A stretch of DNA of 64,000 bases from Strigamia acuminata. Lineage: Eukaryota > Arthropoda > Chilopoda > Geophilomorpha > Linotaeniidae. This document shows positions 32,244 through 43,561 of this stretch, piece after piece. The translations under genes were made by a program, and so were the position numbers. The stretch's first letter is position 1; every line of letters begins with the position of its first letter. The stretch is from positions 4,898,001 to 4,962,000 of the forward strand of contig OX442315.1 in the NCBI GenBank assembly GCA_949358305.1, given 5' to 3'. Below the pieces are notes generated by a model. The model worked only from the letters and a program-made list of their open reading frames with translations. It was not told the origin of the DNA and did not search any database.

Positions 32244-35200
32244 ATGAGAAATGATTGGAAGAAAGAAATTGAACGGGCCGTAAACAACGCTTCCGAGGAT
32301 GACGACGAAGATCAAGTGGATTTATTACAAATCGTCGTAAACAACGAAGAGGGAAATTGGGACGAACCCAATGAACCCGATGCCCAACCCGACGTAAGTA
32401 AAAAATAGAAAAAATTCAATTATCGATAATTAAAAATACGAAATAAGTTCGTGGACTGACCACGAACGAAGAAATAATTTAACTTTAAGTGACAAATTGT
32501 CAAAATTAATCAAATACCGAAAGAAAAAGTAACTTCAAGACACGTGGTCGAAAAGCACATGGCCGACCATGACGCCATCTTGTGTTAGACGAAAGAATCT
32601 CTAAAAAAAAATATATGACAAATTAATCAACGATCCTAATATATTCATTAATATTCTAATATTTAGGACGGATATCGCACTACGTGGGGACAAATCGACC
32701 CGAAAAGAGTTTCCGCAGGCAGCTTATGGCGAGAAGTCATCCCCATACTGTTCCGACAAGCGCTCGAAGAATCGGTCAACTTTGAACCATGGAAAATTCG
32801 CCTTTTATTATCTCGTGCGATCAGCCGCTACTGGTCCAGCCAGCAAACGTTGATCCACTACATGCCGCGCCAATACCAAGCAGCTTTGCGGGCGGTAATT
32901 TCAAGAAATATGGATCCGCCGGCGCCAATCCCGAATCCACTAATACGAGCCGCCTTTCCAGACGACCAACGGGGATGGGAAGTGTACGAACAATGGCGCG
33001 ACGCCGAAACGGAGGAAGAAAAATACGAAATCCATATGGCGTATTACGAGGAGGTGAGGCGGACCGCTCATGACGAAGTTTTCGATTATCTGCAGCCGGA
33101 CGGTTACTCGACCGAGGAAATTAAGACTTGGCTCCAACAGATCCGCGAAGACCGGCCCGACCGCCCAGATTGGAGACCGAGGCACGGATTTATCACCTCG
33201 CAGCGAGCAATGCACCAATTGCATTTTTTAGGATTTTTTGGTCGCAAACGCCAGAAGGCCGAGAAACGTCTCTCCAACGAGCACGACGAAGGAGGCTGCT
33301 CAGCGAAGAAACAATGCCTGGACAAGCCAAGCACTTCCAGCAGCACACAGAGTAAGAAACCCGCGACAAAGAAACGCCTGGCCAAACCAAGCGCTTTCTC
33401 TCGCCTAGGAAAAACGGAGGCCCCACAAACATCGCGATTTCAATCTAGGGACGCCCCGTCAACCAGCCGTAGAAGAGAGAATGTACGCGAACGCCCCGAC
33501 CGCCGAGAAGATCAACACCGACGCGATAGGAACCAAGAAAATTGGGACGATTATCGTAGAAATTACTTTCGACGGCGGGAGGAAAACAAAGAGTCTTGGA
33601 ACAGACACCGAGAAGAGTTCCTACGTGAACGTGATGAGAAAGCCCGACGTGAACGAGAGAACCTCTGTCTTCAAGACGAACGAAGAAGGAGAGGATCGGA
33701 GAGTCGCGCACGTTCATGGAAAGCGTATCGTGAAGAGGAAATACGACAGCGAGATAGGAGACGCTACGAAGATACCAAATCGATTCGGGACAGTCCCGAA
33801 CCGATGAAGATCGACGACGAAGTAATTATCGACGAGGTCCCTGAGCAGAAAAAGATGTATACTCAGGCGGATCTCCTCGCGGTGGTCATGAAATACCAAC
33901 AAATGCAGCCGAAACCGATCTACCGCCCAACTCCCTCGACCGCCTCGAGTCTAGAGACGGCGCCAAGTGCTTTCATCAAGCCGGAACTCTCGCAGACGGG
34001 AAGCGTAACATCTAGCGTCAGCCTCCCAAGCGCCTTTCGCAAGAAAGTGATAATCAGCGCACCGACACTGAGTTCTGAAGAACAACTCAAGCATCGAGAA
34101 GCTCGCTTTGGACCAGCCAAAGTCGAACCTCTCCCAACTATCCCCGAAGCTTCAACTTCGACGAGAACTCCAATTGTTTGGGACAAGCCCGAACCGGAAA
34201 AATCAAGACGTCTGGTCAGATCTGTGCCTCAGCCAACGACATCCACGGGACCCAATCCGATGTTGCCAGCCCCAGCAGTCGTTCAAGCCTCGACTCCAAT
34301 CAACCCTTCGGAGGTAACGTTGCAACAATTCTTGGACGTCACAACCGTGGAGCAGGCCAGAGCACTTTTGTGCGAAATGGATTCGTACCAACAAAACGTA
34401 ATCCAGAACGTCATCACAAACCTTCAGCGAATTTCAATCGAATATACGCAGAACAAAAACCGGAATCATCCGAATTGGAACACTAGGATCGTGGTCGCCA
34501 TCACCGATCTGATGTCGATTTTGCTAGCTGCCGCCACCTTCCGGAACGCACGTGTTGCTGTGGCGGCCTGGATCGTGGTGGCCCACGAAGGTTTCCAGGT
34601 CCCGCCGGCTCTCGTAGACAGTTGGACGCGCCTGGTACCCTCGGCGGCCGTAATTCGAGCCCAAATGGTGGCCCAGGACCCGGATCCGGAGGCCTCATAC
34701 CAAAACGTGCGAGCTGCCATTCGGAATCCACCTCCGTCGCTTCCAGCCGCCGATACCGTCATGGAGGACCTGGACTCGACAGATTCGATTCCGCCTCCTC
34801 CTCCCCCGCCTATCAATAAGAAGAAAGCTCCCGAGCAACTGGCCAAACCAGTCCAACTTGCGAAGAAAAAGACCAAATCGACGATGCTTCGTCCACAGCC
34901 GCAGGATAAGGCTCCAGAACCAACGCCACCCCGGATCGCTCCGAGACTAACGTTGTACTATCCAGGCTTATCCTTAACCGAAGACACTAAGCAAAAGTTG
35001 CTGCAAACTCCGGATCGCGGCTTCTCCCTTTACGTGTGGATGAAAAAGGCTATTGAAGCTGGGCCAGGAAACGACATGTTTATCCAGCACCAGCGACTAC
35101 TCCGAGCCCATCGAGCGCCAACCAGCGCCGCCGAAGCGCAAAGGATCCATCACACGAACCAGGGCATGGCCCCTTTCCTATTCCAAATTTGGGCTCATGA

Positions 35201-35360
35201 GAGAACGGGAAACCCTTTGGAGCCTCCCGGCCATCTACGATTCTACCTGAATGAAAGCGAGGATCCGACGGATTACTCGTCTAGATTGACCACATCTCCT
35301 AACCTGGACAAACCAAGTTCGGAGGATAAAACGAGCTACGCCGACAATCTAAAGAAATAG
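32244..35360 (+). CDS. Third gene (ORF3) of family A, spliced, function unknown
   Basis: Exon 1 is 32244-32393 (50 codons, MRNDWKKEIERAV..., acidic). The intron is 32394-32666, with a GTAAGT donor and ATTTAG acceptor. Exon 2 is 32667-35360. The exons join in phase 0 to give 947 residues. Without splicing exon 1 stops after four more codons. Visible parts: a W-rich helical region (about 55-250), an arginine/glutamate-rich RS/RE-like tract (about 295-440), a proline/serine/threonine-rich middle, a helical stretch (about 540-700), a polyproline run (about 762) and a conserved C-terminal part. There is no signal peptide, no membrane anchor and no zinc finger, so it is not a typical envelope protein. 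I do not recognise the family. Confidence 0.83.
32394..32666 (+). other. Intron in ORF3 of family A
   Basis: 273 bp, AT-rich, GTAAGT...ATTTAG. In copy 1 the matching intron is 269 bp (1445-1713) with the same splice sites. An intron retained in an LTR element copied through RNA implies that the full-length genomic RNA stays unspliced at this site. Confidence 0.8.
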
Positions 35361-35586
35361 AACACCTTCCGATAGCTCTTGTAAAAAGGAAAATCCTTTC
35401 TAGTCATAAGTTAATCATGTCTTTACGAGCAATTCTCTTATTTAAAAACATATAGTAAATTTTAAAGTGTATAATAATTTTTATTCATCGCCTCATCCTC
35501 ACTATAATAAAAGCATTTGTTTTCTGAGATGATGTTTTTCCATTGTTATTTAGAGGGTCCCGATAGTTCATTCTCGGGGAGGGACG
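35361..35586 (+). other. 3' untranslated region and polypurine tract
   Basis: About 215 bases of AT-rich sequence without a frame, then CGGGGAGGGACG (35575-35586) directly before the 3' LTR, a polypurine tract for plus-strand DNA priming. Confidence 0.7.
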
Positions 35587-36215
35587 TGTGGTGATTCGGC
35601 ATCACCAGAAGATATAATTAGTGGTAATTATCTCATTATTAATTCTTGACACTAGAGTGCGCCAGGAACGGTGACTAGACTGGCTAGTCTCTCGTTTCTG
35701 CGAGCCTGCATAATCACAATGATTTGCATATGACGTCATTTCCGGTTAATATATAACGCCAACGCTTGACCGGAAACGACACTACAGTTACCAATCTCAG
35801 CAAGAGCACCATTTACCTCACCTTTCAGGCCGTTTCACGGATTGATCGAGGACCGGTGCCCGCTGACCATTCAACTGTACAACAGCCACATTTATTTAGC
35901 GTAGCCAAACTACGCTAGAATAAATATCCGAACGATATTCGTTTAATTCGCACGAGAAAGCGAATTCTCGCGTGTTCATAATAACACGTGGAAATACCCT
36001 AGACAACAAACACAGACCACGCGTAGGACTAAACAATTGGATCCGCCATTGTTTAGCGGCAACTCGTATTCGCAGCCGAATCCGAGGACCACCACAGGAA
36101 ACATCTTAACTTATATTTGTATTAGTAAGCGTGTTTTAATAAAGCAGTATTTGAAGTATATTGTATTCCCGAGTGTATTATTTATTATCTTTAACCACAA
36201 AGTCGAATCACGACA
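35587..36215 (+). repeat. 3' LTR of family A copy 2
   Basis: 629 bp, one mismatch to the 5' LTR. AATAAA at 36138-36143 is the likely polyadenylation signal. It is followed by the target duplication AACC and then exon 2 of host gene copy B. Confidence 0.96.
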
Positions 36216-36425
36216 AACCATTTCACGGTTACGTTGTTCTCCCCGGTTTTGTTTTCCGCAATGGAATCATCTGACCGAACAGGTGCTTAGAGAGAAAGAA
36301 ATTATACGTTAAAATACAAATCAATTCATGATTTTCCTTTTGCTCTTGATTGCATAAATACCATAGATACTTGTGAAAGCACAAGTATGTACCAAACAAA
36401 GACACAAAAACGATGTAATAAACAT

Positions 36426-36824
36426 GTCGGCAATGAATGAGTCTAGAGGAATCAGACGCAATGAATTATACACAGTGAGGAAAGTGCCGTATATATACCT
36501 AATGACTTATCTTACAAATTTCAAATTTGTATCCGCCATTTAATTAGTGTATTTCTTATCTCACATATCTTTTTCCTCACAAGTTTCTAATTGATCTGCA
36601 GTCTGCAAAACATCCTGCAAACAACCTTGGCTTCTGAATGCAAATGTGGATAAAAAAAATAACAATATTATCATTCAAAATTAATTTATTTCATATTTTT
36701 TACCCAATAATATCATATTTGAAAACGGACTGAAAGAGTAGTCAATAGTCGTGTATACATCTGATGAGAGTTTTTTGATGATGGATTTATTATTTGAATC
36801 ATGTTTGTTAGTTACATTTATCGT
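36426..36824. other. Upstream region of gene copy B
   Basis: About 36426-36735 aligns with 9732-10030 upstream of copy D. No gene. Probably includes the promoter of the coiled-coil/MATH family, though no strong TATA box is seen. Confidence 0.45.
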
Positions 36825-36995
36825 AGTACCAGCTGTAACCAGCCACGGGTTAAATAGAAAAGAAAGAAAAGAGAAAGTGCACGTTTCTAATATGTTTAAT
36901 TTAAATGTCAAAATTTCAAAGCAATCGGTGAAGAACTTTCGGCGATTTAAGGTTTTGAACTAACGAACACACATTTTTATTTATATAAATAGATT
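36825..36995. mobile_element. Short copy of the repeat at 16561-17798
   Basis: The start CCAGCTGTAACCAGCCACG and the end region CAATCGGTGAAGAACTTTCGG ... ATTTTTATTTATATAAATAG match the two ends of the longer insertion, without the minisatellite and the nested MITE. Confidence 0.55.
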
Positions 36996-37008
36996 GACAT
37001 ACAGTATA

Positions 37009-37134
37009 CAGGTAGGGATCGACAAAACTAAAAAAAATTCGGGAGCCAGGCCCTTTTTCGTATACAGGCTAAGAAATTCAGTTGCCAAATATAAATTTTC
37101 AGGCGCCATAGCGACTGGTATTTGTCGACCCCTG
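37009..37134. repeat. Possible short inverted-repeat element
   Basis: The left end CAGGTAGGGATCGACAAA pairs with the right end TTTGTCGACCCCTG. About 126 bp, no coding capacity and no clear target duplication. Confidence 0.4.
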
Positions 37135-37364
37135 TGTACAAGGTATTTCTATAAAGTGTTTACAGTCGAATATTTCTGCAACTAACCAGTAATTACAGAA
37201 TCTAGAGTAAACATCAATGTTCCAGCACATCAATGTTAAAAATTACGACAATTACAACGGTATGATAGACTGAACAAAATGTTTTTTAATGCTAAACAAA
37301 AAAAGGTGTGAAAATTTGTTACAAATTTGTTACAAATGAAAGCATTCAAGACGGCTAATTATTT

Positions 37365-40300
37365 TTAACTCGTAATAGTTAAATCGAGTATAATGAAAAT
37401 AGTATTATCAACTAAATATAACGGTTTGAGCATATCTAACGGTAGCAAAGTTTCAACTCCCCAACCTGTATTTACTGTATATTGTGGTTTATCAAAACAT
37501 TTACCGTTAATTAAATCCGATTTCAATTCGTGAGTACAATGTTCCTTACGTTTTGACTGATCTAACACACTAAATTTTGCATGATACTCGATAGGCCAAT
37601 TCAAAATTGCATCATTTTCCCCTTTCATTACTTCGATATAAATCGACAAATGAGTTCCGCTTCCTTTAGACCTTCCAGTTGGGTGTAGCGTAAGTTGAAA
37701 TTTATAGCCAAACTCACTGCTGTAGAAAGGTTGGCTCGACACCGCTTGCTGAAGTAGATTTTGTACTCTCCAATGAAATTGGAATGACGAAGGTTTATAG
37801 TTGAGTTGGTTTCTCAAGTCCATTAATTCTTTGCCTTGTTTGTCACACCTTTTCTTCATTTTATCTAAATCAAATGAATATTATTACTACAGGGTGGGCC
37901 AAAAGCCACGAACCGATCTGAAGTCTTAATATCGTATTTTATCGATTAAGAGCCGCGGCGCTTATTCAAAACTGCCATTTTTGTTAGCAATGACAATTTC
38001 GGTTTTTCGTTCGTTACATTTGTTTAATATAACAAATGAAGTCTGAACGGACGTTCATCGTTCGTGAGGTTAAATACGGAAACAATACCGTACTTTTGCA
38101 AAAATACGATATTCTTGGTGTCTCATCCGTGGCTACTATTCGAGGGCAACTCTTAATCGGTAAAATACGATGGGTTTATGACTCTAGATCGATTATATAT
38201 GCGTTCCAGTATATGGGTATATGAAATATACCTCCGCATGCACTTTGCTCTTCTTTTAGCACAACTAAACAATAAAAATCAATTTAAGAAAAGAAATCAA
38301 CATACGATAAATAGCCTAGCAACTCAATTCCCCTCAGATACTTACCAATAATTTCAGTAAGCTCATCTGAAAAAGAAAAATTAAAATGTTAATCGTTTGT
38401 CATTTGCTTCCAGAGAAACAAAATTGATGAATACAGTCGAAACTCTTTATAATGAATTATCGATATAATAAATACCTAAAAATGGCTGGTTTGGTCGACT
38501 CACCAAGAGAACACCACGTTAAAAAATTTCAATATAACGAATTCTCGTTATAACGAATCGATTTTTCGGGTCCCTTGAGCAGGGCTGGACTGGGAACAAA
38601 TTTATTACCGGGAAATCTGGGTGTCCGGGCCACAATTAATGAAGTCGGGACAAGATACAGCAGGCCGCGACAGGCCACAGCGGCCACGGGCCACCGGGAA
38701 ACTCCCGGTAGCCCGCCAGGCCAGTCCAGCACTGCCCTTGAGTTTCAACTGTATATGTAAATTTACCTTTGTTCTGCACGTATTCCTTTTCAAACGCAAC
38801 ATGTTTTAACTTGAAAATATCTATGAATAATTGAAATTCAATTAAAAGCGATGTAAAGTGGAGACATTGCTGTCTTACCAAACGATTTTTCCAGCTCCTT
38901 GTGTTCGTTCGTCAGTTGATCCATCTTCACATTAAGCGCATATTTGCTTTCATCTAAAACAATTTTTTTTCAACTCGGTTTAACGCTTCACATGAACTGA
39001 CTTACCCGCATTCTTAACCAACTCATCCAACTTATCAATACAACTCATCAGTTCGCTTTGTTTACTTTCGAGGTCAATTATTCGCTGCTTACACCAATCA
39101 ATTTCCATTTCCCGACATTTCACAGTTTCTTCCAAATTATCTGCTCAAATATTACCATAAATAATGTACCAGTAAAAAAATAAACTAGACTTTGACCGAT
39201 ATCGATGTTTTGCAGTATCGCCGATACCCATAATCGGCAACCGAATATCGGCCGATACCGATACCGGTACCGGTACCGGTCAAAGTCTAAAAAGAAAACC
39301 TTAATTTTACCTTGAATTAATTTCATTTTCGTACAATATTCGTTATTCCACTCGGCAGTGAGATTAGCACCCAAATTAGCCACCTTACACTAGTTAAACA
39401 AACTCAACTGTCACTTCATTGAATCGTCAATTTCCTAATTGTAAGACCAATACCTGGATACTGTAAATTGTATCCTTGTACGACAGATGTTCGTTAAATG
39501 AACGCATCAAGATCGATCCATTACTCGATTGCTAAAATAAATCCAACTTGAACTAACTTCTGCTTCGTTTACTTATTATTTCTACCTCGGTTTGAAGATT
39601 CAACAATAATCTCATCATCAACTTCATGTGAACATTATCGCTTTCGTGCTGGTCCATTTCTAATCGAGTTCCCTGCAATAATAACATCGTTATTTTCTAT
39701 CGTGACTTCACCCAACTGATGAATTTTTGGTCCAAAAAATGAATTTTTGGTCCAAAAAATGAATTTTTGGTCCAAAAAATGAATTTTTGGTCCAAAAAAT
39801 GGATTTTTGGTCCAAAAAATAAAATTTCGGTCCAAAAAATAAAATTTCGGTCCAAAAAATGAAATTTTGGTCCAAAAAATAAAATTTTGGTCCAAAAAAT
39901 GAAATTTCGGTCCAAAAAATGAATTGCGGACCAAAAAAATCCTCAAAATGCAAAAATTTTGGTGTTCAAATGCTCCATTTGCCCTATTCGCAAGCATGGA
40001 AACATTTTAGACTACATTTATTTTCCGCAAAAATAGCAGCTTTACTGATTGACCCACTTGAAATTGACATCCGATCGGCGAAAACATGCACCATTGTAAA
40101 TTGCATCGGCATTCTTGCACGTGGATTTTCATCTGGACAAGATATGAGTTTGTAAATACTTTTTGGAGTTGCACTCGTGTATATTTACCGTCCGACGAGC
40201 AAATTTCATGTTACAAAACTTGCAGATGATTGGATACATGTCGCAGTCGTCGTAATGAATCTATTAATCAGTTACAAGAAACAAGATTAATGGAAATACG

Positions 40301-41373
40301 TAATACAAGCCATTATATTAGACCACCCAAAGTTTTGGGCACCTTTTCTATCAAATTTAGTCAAAATTCGACACATTTTCGCTATAATTCAGTCAAAATT
40401 TGACTTTTCTGCCATAAATTCATCAAAATCTGACTTTTTCAACAATTTTCCTTCCTAATACCAGTGAAATTTCAATTTATCCACACTTTTCTGCCACAAT
40501 TCTATCGCACTTGGACGATTTCCGAATATTTTCCACAAATCCTGTTCTCTAGACCTTATTTTTAGTTTGGACTAGTAGTAACACACTTGATAATGTCCAT
40601 TACTAAATTATTAAATTGAAATTAATCAGTCAGTGAAATCAAATTTTCAAATTTTATTTATTTCAGTAAAATTTAATTTTTATTTTTTAAAAATGAATAC
40701 TGACGATTTAGATGAAAATCGCTTTTCCGTTTTTATTTTTTACAAGTTTTCTAATCCTTGTGTTAACCATTTTTTGAATTTTAATCAAAATAGGTTTCTA
40801 AAACTAAAATTAGCTATTTACGATAACTAACGTGTTATATGTTATTAATAATTGTTCATTACTTCAATCTTATCCGAACAAACAGCATCGTTGCAATAAT
40901 TGCAGTGCTCTTTTTCCGAATTGGTCTCCTGGTCAGGTTTCCCCTAAAACGAGTTAGAATTATCAATAAATTGACAAATGAAGAAAATCAGAAAAATTCC
41001 AGTAAATAAAACGTTGATAAAAGTGACTTACATCGGTTTTTTCACCGCATCCGTGGCAGTAGCGATGATTATCAACTTCTCTCTTCACGATGTAACTTCT
41101 CAATCCACATCTTGTTGAAAATTAGACAGAGAAAACAATTCATTGGAACAGACGTTCATTTTAACACATTCGCAATATGATCGGTTAGTCTTGTCAAGGC
41201 GGCTAGAACACTTCGTTACAAATTGCTTTGGAGTTACTTTAGAAAAGGGCCCGCTTCAAAGTTGTTAGATAAAAAAATATTTTGCACCCACAAATTTGTT
41301 TCATGCGAATTACACGGGAAAATGTTAAAACCAATGCCTTCTACCTCATACAAACGACTAGTTTGGAATCCAT
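37365..41373 (-). CDS. Gene E: complete TRAF-like protein (RING-like, zf-TRAF, coiled coil, MATH)
   Basis: Ten exons: 41373-41345, 41110-41032, 40943-40863, 40132-40058, 39672-39586, 39389-39311, 39140-39006, 38953-38879, 38366-38346 and 37864-37365. They sum to 1161 nt, 386 residues, and every junction agrees in phase. The N-terminus MDSKLVVCMRCG has a degenerate RING (C-x2-C-x13-H-x2-C-x2-C). Exons 3-5 carry CNYC and a TRAF-type finger (HVQECRCNLQWCMFSPIGC, DQHESDNVH). Exons 6-9 are coiled coil. The last exon is the MATH domain (FQFHWRV, FYSSEFGYKFQLTL, GTHLSIYIEVMKGEND). TRAF proteins link receptors to ubiquitin and kinase signalling in the cytosol; with a shortened RING this one may be an adaptor without ligase activity. 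Introns carry MITEs and tandem repeats. Confidence 0.8.
37931..38171. mobile_element. Inverted-repeat element (MITE) in an intron of gene E
   Basis: The left end ATCGTATTTTATCGATTAAG pairs with the right end CTTAATCGGTAAAATACGAT (about 20 bp). It begins 41 bases after a mariner-like end, CAGGGTGGGCCAAAAGCC (37890). A short frame inside (KSERTFIVREVKYG) recalls the N-terminus of mariner-type transposases but is too short to be sure. Confidence 0.5.
38434..38751. mobile_element. Tc1/mariner (Tigger-like) MITE in an intron of gene E
   Basis: The ends CAGTCGAAACTC and GAGTTTCAACTG are inverted repeats flanked by TA on both sides (38432-38433, 38752-38753). The inner sequence CTTTATAA...TTATAACGAA is typical of pogo/Tigger-derived MITEs. 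It contains a nested hAT MITE. Confidence 0.75.
38580..38734 (-). mobile_element. hAT-type MITE, copy 2, nested
   Basis: 155 bp, CAGGGCTGGACTGG...CCAGTCCAGCACTG, flanked by the exact 8-bp duplication CCCTTGAG (38572-38579 and 38735-38742). Same family as 17207-17352, opposite orientation. It lies inside the right end of the Tigger-like MITE, so it arrived later. Confidence 0.92.
39230..39283. repeat. Simple repeat of CGATAC/GGTACC units
   Basis: Short tandem and palindromic units (GATACCGATACCGGTACCGG) in an intron of gene E. Confidence 0.7.
39721..39940. repeat. 20-bp tandem repeat, about 11 units, in intron 4 of gene E
   Basis: Unit GAATTTTTGGTCCAAAAAAT with a few substitutions (GGATTTTTGG, AAAATTTCGG). 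Each unit is a partial palindrome (TTTTTGGTCCAAAAA). No spacers, so not a CRISPR. Frames across it (IFWTKNSFFGPK) are repeat artefacts. Confidence 0.93.
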
Positions 41374-41972
41374 AGCGAATGGCGAGTTAAAACCGCAACT
41401 GTAGAGCACTCGAGACCACGAGGACTACAGACTGAAAACTTCACGTACGAACCACCAGGAATGTACGCTCGATGCCAACAGTCCTGGATAAAAAACGAAA
41501 TGTGTCAAATATTGGAAAAAATCTCGATTCAATTTATAAATAAAGAATAAATACCGGTATAAATATTTGCTTTCAAAATGAATAAATAACACTATTTGCT
41601 GCAAGAATAGAAAACGTGTGTGATGTACACTCACAAGCTAATAAATCTCTCTGTTTCACCTTTTCACACATCCTACGATCGCCAAGCTTCCGATTCGGAG
41701 TCGTATAAAAGGTGGATCTGAGATGCTATAAGAAAATGTTATAATATTTCCGTAGTAAAATAAAAATTATCATATTTATTTACATGAAAAATCTGATATT
41801 TTTTTTTACAAGTTGAAGTGAAATTTTTCTAATATTTGTTACATTCCGTATTTACTCTAGATTCGAGAAACACTATTATCATCGAATATATTTTCCTGGA
41901 TGAGAATGTCAGGTTTTAGTGGTTGGTGCATGTGCTTGACAATTGTGGTGTAGTTCTAACTCCTCGTTCGCT
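41374..41972. other. Divergent intergenic region between gene E and T3
   Basis: About 600 bp between two start codons that point away from each other (E at 41373 minus, T3 at 41973 plus). The two genes begin with nearly the same codons, so this may be the axis of an inverted duplication with a shared promoter region. No other gene is seen. Confidence 0.45.
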
Positions 41973-43561
41973 ATGGATTCAAAACTAATCGTTTGTATCA
42001 GGTAGAGCGCGTATATTTTAAGGATTCTCATTTGCATTTCGTGTGAAACAGATTTCTTGATCGAGAATAATTTATCTAACGACTTTATCCCAGCAAAATG
42101 TTCCCGCCAGCATGGCAAAACTAACCGATCTTATATAAATGTTTAATTTCTGTCTAATTTTTAATCAGATGCGGTTTGAGTAGTTCGATTCCGACGGAAA
42201 AGCTTAATAATCATCGTTTCTGCCACCGATGTGGTGAAAAAACAGATGTAAGCATCGTAAGCAATTTTTTTTGTTATTTTTCATTTATTATTTGATAATT
42301 GTGTTATTTTAAGGGAATATCGAGCGTTGCGGTACGAAACGGAAAGCAGATGGAGGTAAAAATCAAAGTATTTTTATCTGGGACATTATTTAAAAGAAAT
42401 ATTTAACTAGATAGCTTTGAAGGAACTGTTAAACGTCAAGAAATAGAAATTGATTTGTATAAACAACGCATAAATGACCTCGAAAAGAAACAAGCGGAAC
42501 AAAATGAAACATTAAGTGAGTTCTTATTTCTTTTTTGATATACTGAAGCCTAATGGAAAATTTAATTTCAGAACCACTAACTAATCAACAAACTGAGCAG
42601 TCTGAAAAATTGAAACAAAATGAAGCAAAAATAGCAACTTGGATAGCAACCTGGAATACGTTTTCGTGATTAACGAAACGTGCCAATATTTTTCCTTTCA
42701 CCGTAATTCCGCACTTAAGAGTTGGTGAGGCAGGTGATAATAATCAAACGTTGATAAACAAACGTTAGATCAACGTTAGATCACCTGGAATTCTCTTATT
42801 CGAGGGCGACTTTTAATTGCGGAAATACGGTATTTGAATCGGTTAAAACTACAGTTTTTGCATCATATCATATTTACACGTAGCGTTGTAGAATAACACA
42901 TTTTTGTACACACCACTTCCAAACTAATTTTCTCGTTTGTTTCAGATGACAACAAAAAGATTTTAAACATAAAATAAATGCAGTGGAGAAATCACATTTG
43001 GACAGTGGCAAACGTCTCGGTAAATTTCTTCCGTTTTTCCCACTTTTTGAAACGTTGATTTTAATGGAGGTAAATTAATTGTAGATGTCAAACGAAGCCA
43101 AGAATTCAGCAATTTGAGGTTAGAACTGGCATCAAGTTTGCGAAACATCAAGCTCAGGCAAAATTGGGCAAAAATACTTATGTGTTCAGTTTTATTCTAA
43201 TAAGAATGGTTATAAAATGCGACTACAACTTGGTCCAAATGGTTGTGGTAGTGGGAATGGAACGCATTTATCGATTTATCTTAATCTGATGAAAGGTGAA
43301 AATGATGCAATTCTTAAGTGGCCCATTGAGTATTCTGCACAATTGAGTGTGTTAGATCAGTCGATACATAATGATCATCACACTAAACAATTGGTGCAAG
43401 ATTTTGTTAAATATAAAGATTATTATGCCAGACCAACGACTGAACCCTACAAGTCATTGGGAATTACAGCTTTTATGCCGTTAGATAAACTTAAACCGCT
43501 GTATTTGGTTGATGATGCAATTTTTATCAAACTAGATTTAACCATTACGAGTTTGAAATAG
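41973..43561 (+). pseudogene. T3: decayed TRAF-like gene
   Basis: Exons 1-2 (41973-42001, 42169-42256) encode an intact start, MDSKLIVCIRCG...HRFCHRCGEKTD, with the same degenerate RING as gene E. Exon 3 (42314-42355) has lost one base compared with T5 and no longer fits the coiled-coil exon at 42411 (EIDLYKQRINDLEKK). The MATH exon (43085-43561) lacks the FEYIWKV segment and shifts frame, then continues from NKNGYKMRLQLG to FIKLDLTITSLK. The TRAF-type zinc-finger exons are absent. An inverted-repeat element lies at 42700-42831. Confidence 0.7.
42700..42831. mobile_element. Short inverted-repeat element (MITE) in T3
   Basis: The left end ACCGTAATTCCGCACTTAAG pairs with the right end TTAATTGCGGAAATACGGT. 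About 132 bp, non-coding. Confidence 0.6.

Larger units (their letters stand above)
24377..36215 (+). mobile_element. Complete Ty3/gypsy-type element, family A copy 2
   Basis: 11839 bp with 629-bp LTRs at both ends that differ at one base (T at 24414, G at 35624), so the insertion is very young. The target duplication is AACC (24373-24376 and 36216-36219), confirmed by the empty site in copy A (CGTCCAACC|GTTTCAAGG near 13820). Internal genes are gag (25100), pol (28012) and a spliced third gene (32244-35360). Every gene is open, so the copy may be active. It interrupts exon 2 of gene copy B in antisense direction. Confidence 0.96.
18189..36425 (-). pseudogene. Copy B of the coiled-coil/MATH gene family, split by two retrotransposons
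   Basis: Exons: 36425-36362 (leader), 36270-36220 plus 24376-24334 (one exon split by the family A element), 24240-24140, 24084-23965, 23887-23804, 18846-18772 and 18706-18189 (MATH). Leaving out the insertion and one copy of its target duplication, the exons total 1056 nt in phase (351 residues), so the gene was probably open until the family A element landed. Compared with gene A it lacks three coiled-coil exons (13359-13246, 13191-13117, 12787-12767), each lost without a frameshift. The MATH exon is intact and the same length as in A (518 nt). The copia element sits in the intron before the last coiled-coil exon and need not by itself destroy the gene. Confidence 0.75.

Noticed and set aside
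32667-35360. ORF3 as an envelope gene of an errantivirus-like element
   Set aside because: No signal peptide, furin-type site or membrane anchor is visible, and composition is basic and low-complexity over long stretches.
39721-39940. CRISPR array
   Set aside because: Units are head-to-tail without spacers and the DNA is eukaryotic.
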